Source: Candidatus Cloacimonadota bacterium (GTDB lineage: Bacteria > Cloacimonadota > Cloacimonadia > JGIOTU-2). Taken from it: DNA of 8,281 bases. Location: NCBI GenBank assembly GCA_030628975.1, contig DAOVPZ010000043.1, forward strand, positions 1-8,281, given 5' to 3'. Below are positions 4,773-8,281 of the stretch, in pieces. A program made the translations under genes and the position numbers. Each line of letters begins with the position of its first letter. The first letter of the stretch is position 1. Under the pieces are notes generated by a model, which worked only from the letters and a program-made list of their open reading frames with translations, made no database searches and had not been told where the DNA came from.

Positions 4773-7076
4773 TTATCTCAACAAAACCATCTTTCTCACG
4801 ATTTTATCTTTCCCAATTGATAATTTATATAGATAAATCCCATTTGGAACCTGTTTGCCGTTTTCATCTTTTCCATCCCAAACAACTTCATTAATTAATA
4901 ATTTAGAATTAGGAATTATTCCACCAGATGTGGATCCTCCTATGGAGGAGAATTGCTTTACAAGTTGTCCTTTTATATTATAAATTTCAACTTTAATGGT
5001 ATTATGCGAATTAATATAATTGGGTATTGAATAAGAAATTATTGTTGTAGAACTAATTGGGTTGGGATAATTTGTAAGAGAAAAATCCATAAGATTAATC
5101 TCTTCTTCTGATATTGCATTTATTGTATACTCATAAGTTGAAATACATTCCTCCTGAACATAGAAGAAATATTTTTGATCGTTCTGAGAAAAAAAATTAA
5201 GACTAGAATAACTTGAATAACCATTAAAATAATCAAAATAAGTTAATTGACCTGTAGGATCGTCTGATAAATCATATAACCTAACTGTTGACATATATGG
5301 ACTGAAAAGAATATTATCGTTTATATAACTACCCCATGATAAATTATCAATTGTGAACTTCTCAACTATATTTACAGGGTTTTCAAATTCATAGAATTTA
5401 TCTGGAGCTGTATGAGATCCCTCAATCAGATAGTTATCAAGTTTTTTAACAAATATATAATAGGCTGGTCCGAAATTGTTTATTATATAAGCTAATTCAG
5501 GTTCATTATCTTCAAAACCGCTGTATATGTATAAATCTTGATAACTTTGAGCGTTATCTAAGAAATAAAAATATCCTTCATGAAAAAATCCCAGCCCAGA
5601 TTCAACAGGTAAGCTATATTCTAGAACAATTTGCGGATCTGTTGGTTCTGTTATATCATATTTTACAATTTTAGGTGAGTCAAAATAATAATGAATATAA
5701 AAGGCATCTGGCTCATTCTCATTAAAAATAACTGATTTATTAATACCTGGAATAAGTATGTCAGAGAGTAATTGAGGATTAACAGGGTTAGAAATATTGA
5801 ATATTCCTAATCTATCAAGATGAGTATCTCTATCATAATAATAAGTAAATAATCTTTCAGAATTTATTTCAAGTTTTCTAATCCGACAGCTATCTATAAG
5901 TGTATATGCGAGTTCAGAATTATCTACATTTGAAATATCATAAACATAAACTCCATCTGTTGTCGTTGAGGTAAACATATAGTTATTATATATCTTACTA
6001 GATCCATGATTTCTTGGATGATTTATATAATAATTCTCATATTCAATAATACCATCTATAAATGAGAATTTATAAATTCCCTTATCGTAGGTTCCAAGAT
6101 ACAAATAATTATTCCAATGCACAATATTTGATGTAATTATAGAAAATGGATATAATAAATCTTCTGGAAACTCCCAGAAGCAGGTAGAATATGGATTTTG
6201 TATATCAGAGATGTTTATAGCTTCTATGCCCCATATTTGCTGAGGAACAATAATATAATCACTAACCTTAGTAAAACCTCCAAATTTAGTACATGAAGTG
6301 GCTGTATAAAAATCTGTAATTAAATCCCAGTTTTCTATATCGGAAATATCCCAGAAAGGTATGCCTTCGTTAGCTGCTCTACCAATAGTATTTTCATCTA
6401 TTTGCTGAATAAAACCTCCTCCAATTGCAGAAGCAGTTAAATCAATATTGGCTATCAGAGTTATATCATCAAGGTCAGAGCAATCGTATAAATTAAATGT
6501 ATCCCAGGAAAGTCCATCATACGCTACAAAGAGTGTATCATTTATAGGTTTTGTTAAATAATTAATAGGAAAAGTAGTAATTTCCTCCAATGTCTCATCA
6601 TTTAAAAAAACAAGTTGTGTAAAGTACCCTTCTTCTTTTTTATGATAAATGAGATGGTCATTGTATAAGTTTAAATATGCAATTCTAAAGGAGTTATCCA
6701 TTGTTATGGAATCAGTTATTTGAGGATTTTCAAGATCGGAAACATCAATTTTATATAAATCAGTAGTTCCAATTTGTTCAGTATCCATCCATGTGGCTAT
6801 ATATACAAAATTGTTTTTTTTTACAATAGTATCTCCCATTCCATTTAATCCCAGAGTATTTATCCTTTGGAGATTTCCTGTTTCTAAATCAATATTCATT
6901 ATTTCCAATCCATATCTACTAACTACATACATATATGGAAATTCAACAATAATTTTTCCATCTCCATCATAATTACCACCAATTGCAAACTCATTAATTT
7001 TTTCATAATTGAATTCAATCGCATTCAAGTATAATGGTAATAATATAATTATTAAAAATAATATTTTGTGTTTCAT
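4773..7076 (-). CDS. Secreted LVIVD-type beta-propeller protein with C-terminal Por/T9SS-like sorting domain (copy 1)
   Basis: A 767-residue protein with a signal peptide at residues 1-19 (MKHK, hydrophobic core, cleavage after YLNA). The mature protein begins with IEFNYEKINEFAIGGNY, close to FEFNKISEFGFSGNY in the paralogue at 2137-4326. About 12 repeats follow with motifs such as KIDVSDLENPQI, FNISNPVNPQLL and YDITEPTDPQIV, typical of LVIVD beta-propellers. Residues 669-767 form the sorting domain (NYPNPI, KVEIYNIKGQLV, WDGKDENGK, NGIYLYKL, end RKMVLLR). This copy has about 13 extra residues between KGQLV and WDGKD, including the Gly/Ser run GGSTSGG (713-719) encoded by GC-rich inverted-repeat DNA. 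The start at 7076 is supported by AAGGAG 7 nt upstream. Likely exported to the cell surface or medium, with a binding or recognition role inferred from the propeller fold. No catalytic motif is evident. Confidence 0.88.
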   Translation of the reverse strand: MKHKILFLIIILLPLYLNAIEFNYEKINEFAIGGNYDGDGKIIVEFPYMYVVSRYGLEIMNIDLETGNLQRINTLGLNGMGDTIVKKNNFVYIATWMDTEQIGTTDLYKIDVSDLENPQITDSITMDNSFRIAYLNLYNDHLIYHKKEEGYFTQLVFLNDETLEEITTFPINYLTKPINDTLFVAYDGLSWDTFNLYDCSDLDDITLIANIDLTASAIGGGFIQQIDENTIGRAANEGIPFWDISDIENWDLITDFYTATSCTKFGGFTKVSDYIIVPQQIWGIEAINISDIQNPYSTCFWEFPEDLLYPFSIITSNIVHWNNYLYLGTYDKGIYKFSFIDGIIEYENYYINHPRNHGSSKIYNNYMFTSTTTDGVYVYDISNVDNSELAYTLIDSCRIRKLEINSERLFTYYYDRDTHLDRLGIFNISNPVNPQLLSDILIPGINKSVIFNENEPDAFYIHYYFDSPKIVKYDITEPTDPQIVLEYSLPVESGLGFFHEGYFYFLDNAQSYQDLYIYSGFEDNEPELAYIINNFGPAYYIFVKKLDNYLIEGSHTAPDKFYEFENPVNIVEKFTIDNLSWGSYINDNILFSPYMSTVRLYDLSDDPTGQLTYFDYFNGYSSYSSLNFFSQNDQKYFFYVQEECISTYEYTINAISEEEINLMDFSLTNYPNPISSTTIISYSIPNYINSHNTIKVEIYNIKGQLVKQFSSIGGSTSGGIIPNSKLLINEVVWDGKDENGKQVPNGIYLYKLSIGKDKIVRKMVLLR
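4918..4950. repeat. GC-rich inverted-repeat insertion encoding a Gly/Ser linker in the sorting domain
   Basis: Two adjacent dyads lie in an otherwise AT-rich gene: CCAC-CAGAT-GTGG (4921-4933) and TCCTCC-TAT-GGAGGA (4935-4949). They encode SIGGSTSGG within an extra segment of about 13 residues that the paralogous sorting domain lacks. Insertion of a short repeat at a permissive loop is the simplest reading; a natural flexible linker is the alternative. Confidence 0.5.
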
Positions 7077-7092
7077 CGGTTGCTCCTTTTAT

Positions 7093-7126
7093 AACCTTGC
7101 GAAGGTTGTTAACCTTCGCAAGGATT
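7093..7126. repeat. Palindromic repeat with GCG/CGC core (second member of the family at 2085-2130)
   Basis: CCTTGCGAAGGTT (7095-7107) and AACCTTCGCAAGG (7111-7123) are perfect 13-bp inverted arms around a 3-nt loop. Each arm is also a near-hairpin (AACCTT-GCG-AAGGTT). It lies in the 83-bp gap between the small gene (stop at 7160) and the propeller gene (start at 7076), just upstream of the latter's SD. As RNA it could form one 13-bp stem or two short ones, and could modulate translation or decay of the downstream cistron. Confidence 0.65.
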
Positions 7127-7130
7127 GTTT

Positions 7131-7147
7131 AATGGGAAAGTTGACCA
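7131..7147 (+). repeat. Inverted-repeat arm flanking the small exported gene (left)
   Basis: AATGGGAAAGTTGACCA matches the reverse complement of 7550-7566 at 16 of 17 positions. The two arms bracket the gene at 7160-7525, and outside them the flanks do not match. No target-site duplication is obvious. Confidence 0.5.
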
Positions 7148-7159
7148 TTTTTTTATTTT

Positions 7160-7525
7160 TTAGTAAGTTTCTGAAGTTTCTTCAGGTGGGACAGGTTCAG
7201 GTAGAGTAACTGTAATATCACCCCAAGCCGGTAGATCAGCGGTTACAGACCTATCTCCCTGGCTAACAACAACATAATATGAAGATGTTTCCTCAGTATA
7301 TACATCAAACCAAACATGTATATCATCAGCAGGTTTTGATTGTTCATCATATGGATATTGGTTGTTATTTACCTCGTAAGTTCTACAATACACATCTTCT
7401 TGATAAACATACACATTATAGACATCAACTCTATGACTAAATTTAGGCTCATCAGTTGCATTTAACAGACATACACCTGTAACGATTAAAGCCATAGTTA
7501 ATATGGCTAAGATTATTTTTTTCAT
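7160..7525 (-). CDS. Small exported protein of unknown function (module copy 1)
   Basis: A 121-residue protein. The signal peptide (MKKIILAILTMALIVTG, then VCLLNA) is cleaved near residue 23, leaving a mature protein of about 98 residues. The Cys at 19 is not in a proper lipobox (the preceding residue is Val), so a lipoprotein is unlikely. The mature part is Tyr/Val-rich with alternating patterns (VDVYNVYVY, SSYYVVVS, DITVTLPEP), which suggests a small beta-sandwich, and ends in an acidic Pro/Glu tail. AAGGAG at 7540-7535, 9 nt upstream, supports the start. I recognise no family. It is the first gene of the probable four-gene operon and is followed after 83 bp by the propeller gene. The other small gene holds the same position before the other propeller gene, so a partner, pilin-like or chaperone role for the propeller is possible but unproven. 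Confidence 0.75.
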   Translation of the reverse strand: MKKIILAILTMALIVTGVCLLNATDEPKFSHRVDVYNVYVYQEDVYCRTYEVNNNQYPYDEQSKPADDIHVWFDVYTEETSSYYVVVSQGDRSVTADLPAWGDITVTLPEPVPPEETSETY

Positions 7526-7834
7526 TTTTTTGTTCTCCTTTTTATTATTTGGCCAACTTTCCCATTTCTTGTCAAATTTATTCTATTTTTTGACTTCAAT
7601 ATAAATTTTTGCTAAACCTTTCTAAATTCATCATTAACTGTTGATTGTATTATGCAATTATGACTTCATACTCAACGATAAGTATGTAAATTTTTAACAA
7701 TTTTTACCTTTTTACATATTAACTAGCAGATGATTTATTATATTATTCAATCAGGTCAGCAAGTATGCTTTCGACCATATTGAACTATTCCTTTATTTTG
7801 TATCTTTACAACTAAATACAAAATTTACATTTTT
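7526..7834. other. AT-rich intergenic region with dyads, no gene
   Basis: No credible gene on either strand. Upstream of the 7525 start, the minus strand has TTGACA (7575-7570) with no good -10 at the right distance. The overlapping TAAATTTG (7580-7573) fits the Bacteroidota-type -7 consensus TAnnTTTG, with a TTG 16 nt upstream, somewhat short of the usual spacing. Dyads are CATACT-N8-AGTATG (7667-7686) and ATTTTGTAT-N12-ATACAAAAT (7795-7824). The latter lies just after the microprotein gene but has no T-run on the minus strand, so it is not a standard terminator. The promoter of the secreted operon most likely lies here, but I cannot place it firmly. Confidence 0.4.
7550..7566 (-). repeat. 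Inverted-repeat arm flanking the small exported gene (right)
   Basis: Partner of the arm at 7131-7147: read on the minus strand it is AATGGGAAAGTTGGCCA, 16/17 identical. It lies 10 nt upstream of the Shine-Dalgarno of the 7160-7525 gene, so it may be in the mRNA leader, where it could pair with the other arm downstream of the stop codon. Confidence 0.5.
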
Positions 7835-7945
7835 TCAAAAGGGTTTATTATATTTCCTTTTTTTCATTCTTTTGAAAAAAAATACCAATACAGTAAAAAA
7901 TACTATTAAAAATCCAATCACTAAAAGTAATAACACTCTTTGCAT
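7835..7945 (-). CDS. 36-residue single-pass membrane microprotein
   Basis: ATG at 7945 to TGA at 7835. The start has a strong GAGGAGA (7957-7951) whose AGGAG ends 6 nt before the ATG. Residues 4-24 are one continuous hydrophobic segment (VLLLLVIGFLIVFF, then TVLVFFF), followed by a strongly basic tail (KRMKKRKYNKPF). This predicts a single membrane helix with the C-terminus in the cytoplasm. It starts 14 nt after the stop of the response-regulator gene on the same strand, so it is probably cotranscribed. No family is recognised. It might tether or modulate a two-component system, but that rests on position alone. The SD, a good membrane segment and positive-inside charges argue against a chance ORF. 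Confidence 0.65.
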   Translation of the reverse strand: MQRVLLLLVIGFLIVFFTVLVFFFKRMKKRKYNKPF

Positions 7946-7959
7946 TTTTATCTCCTCAT

Positions 7960-8281
7960 TTAGTTAATATGAGTCATATATGCTTTTATTGTATTTATTA
8001 ATAACTGATTATTAAATGGTTTATCAAAAAAGAGCGTATTCTGTCGAAGAACATTGGACTTAATTATATCATTTCCATACGCAGAAATCATTATTCTCCC
8101 AACTGCAGGTTTATGTTTAACAATCCATTGTAAAATATCCATACCAGAAATATCTGGTAGGCTATAATCTACTATCATAAAATCATAATGTTTTTTAAAT
8201 AATATTTCAAGAGCTTCATTACCTGAATATACAGATTCAGTAGTATAGCCTTCTCTTTCTAATAATTTTGAAAGAATTTTG
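7960..8281 (-). CDS. Response-regulator receiver (REC) domain, partial (N-terminus beyond window)
   Basis: The frame is open from the window edge to TAA at 7962-7960, giving 106 visible residues. It begins KILSKLLEREGYTTE, equivalent to helix 1 of CheY-like domains, so the acidic pair at the N-terminus is missing. Visible hallmarks are the phosphoacceptor Asp in FMIVDYSLPDISG (visible residue 38), Ser in place of the usual Thr in MISAYG (66), and the conserved Lys in FFDKPF (87). The protein stops about 20 residues after that Lys. It is therefore either a single-domain CheY/Spo0F-type regulator or the C-terminal receiver of a longer hybrid protein; the upstream part would decide. The ATG at 8178 is internal to the domain and is not the start. 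Followed by the microprotein gene. Confidence 0.85.
   Translation of the reverse strand, partial: KILSKLLEREGYTTESVYSGNEALEILFKKHYDFMIVDYSLPDISGMDILQWIVKHKPAVGRIMISAYGNDIIKSNVLRQNTLFFDKPFNNQLLINTIKAYMTHIN

Noticed and set aside
7465..7475. Lipobox in the small exported protein of module copy 1
   Set aside because: Cys19 is preceded by Val instead of Gly, Ala or Ser, and the hydrophobic segment continues past it, so signal peptidase I cleavage is more likely.
7131..7566. Insertion sequence
   Set aside because: Inverted ends are present, but the enclosed gene encodes a small exported protein and not a transposase, and no target duplication is visible.
7745..7782. An 11-codon minus-strand frame (MVESILADLIE) in the intergenic region
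   Set aside because: Too short, with only a weak upstream AAGGA; no evidence that it is translated.
7795..7824. Terminator after the microprotein gene
   Set aside because: The 9-bp inverted repeat is almost all A/T with a 12-nt loop and is followed on the minus strand by AAATAAAGG and not by a T-run; recorded only as a dyad.

Overview
The window is an AT-rich stretch (my estimate by eye is about 30-33% GC) in which every gene I can support lies on the minus strand, so transcription runs from base 8281 towards base 1. Two large secreted proteins end in a Por/T9SS type A-like sorting domain (NYPNP, then KIxIYNxKGQLV, WDGKDENGK, NGIYxYKL and a basic end). This points to the FCB group. The style best fits Candidatus Cloacimonadota or a relative, but that is an impression from protein style and not a phylogenetic placement.

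Layout in the direction of transcription. (1) 8281-7835: the C-terminal 106 residues of a response-regulator receiver domain, cut by the window edge, followed 14 nt later by a 36-residue single-pass membrane protein with its own Shine-Dalgarno. (2) 7834-7526: about 310 bp without a gene, holding AT-rich dyads and only weak promoter candidates. (3) 7525-2137: a probable four-gene operon that reads as a two-gene module present twice. Each copy is a small exported protein (about 120 aa) followed by a 730-770 aa exported LVIVD-type beta-propeller protein with a C-terminal sorting domain. The operon closes with a palindromic repeat and an intrinsic terminator at 2031-2072. (4) 2030-1883: a very AT-rich regulatory region with a TTGACA promoter and dyads. 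(5) 1882-1: a tightly coupled operon of a DUF2089-type zinc-ribbon/HTH regulator, a DUF4097-type beta-helix-like cytoplasmic protein, and a third gene cut by the window edge.

The most interesting points are these. All three genes of the 1882-1 operon carry the same helical hairpin of about 25 residues (SHOCT-like, core GKIT-x-EA-x-LL), at the C-terminus of the first two and the N-terminus of the third, which suggests that the products dock on one another. The small/large secreted module is duplicated. The second small gene lacks a normal start codon, with ATT where ATG is expected. The window also holds several palindromic elements: a dispersed GCG/CGC-core family with compensatory changes, a GC-rich 16-bp palindrome inside one sorting domain, a different GC-rich insertion inside the paralogous sorting domain, an intercistronic 11-bp hairpin, and a 17-bp inverted repeat that brackets one small gene.

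I see no tRNA, rRNA, CRISPR array, transposase or other recognisable mobile-element gene.
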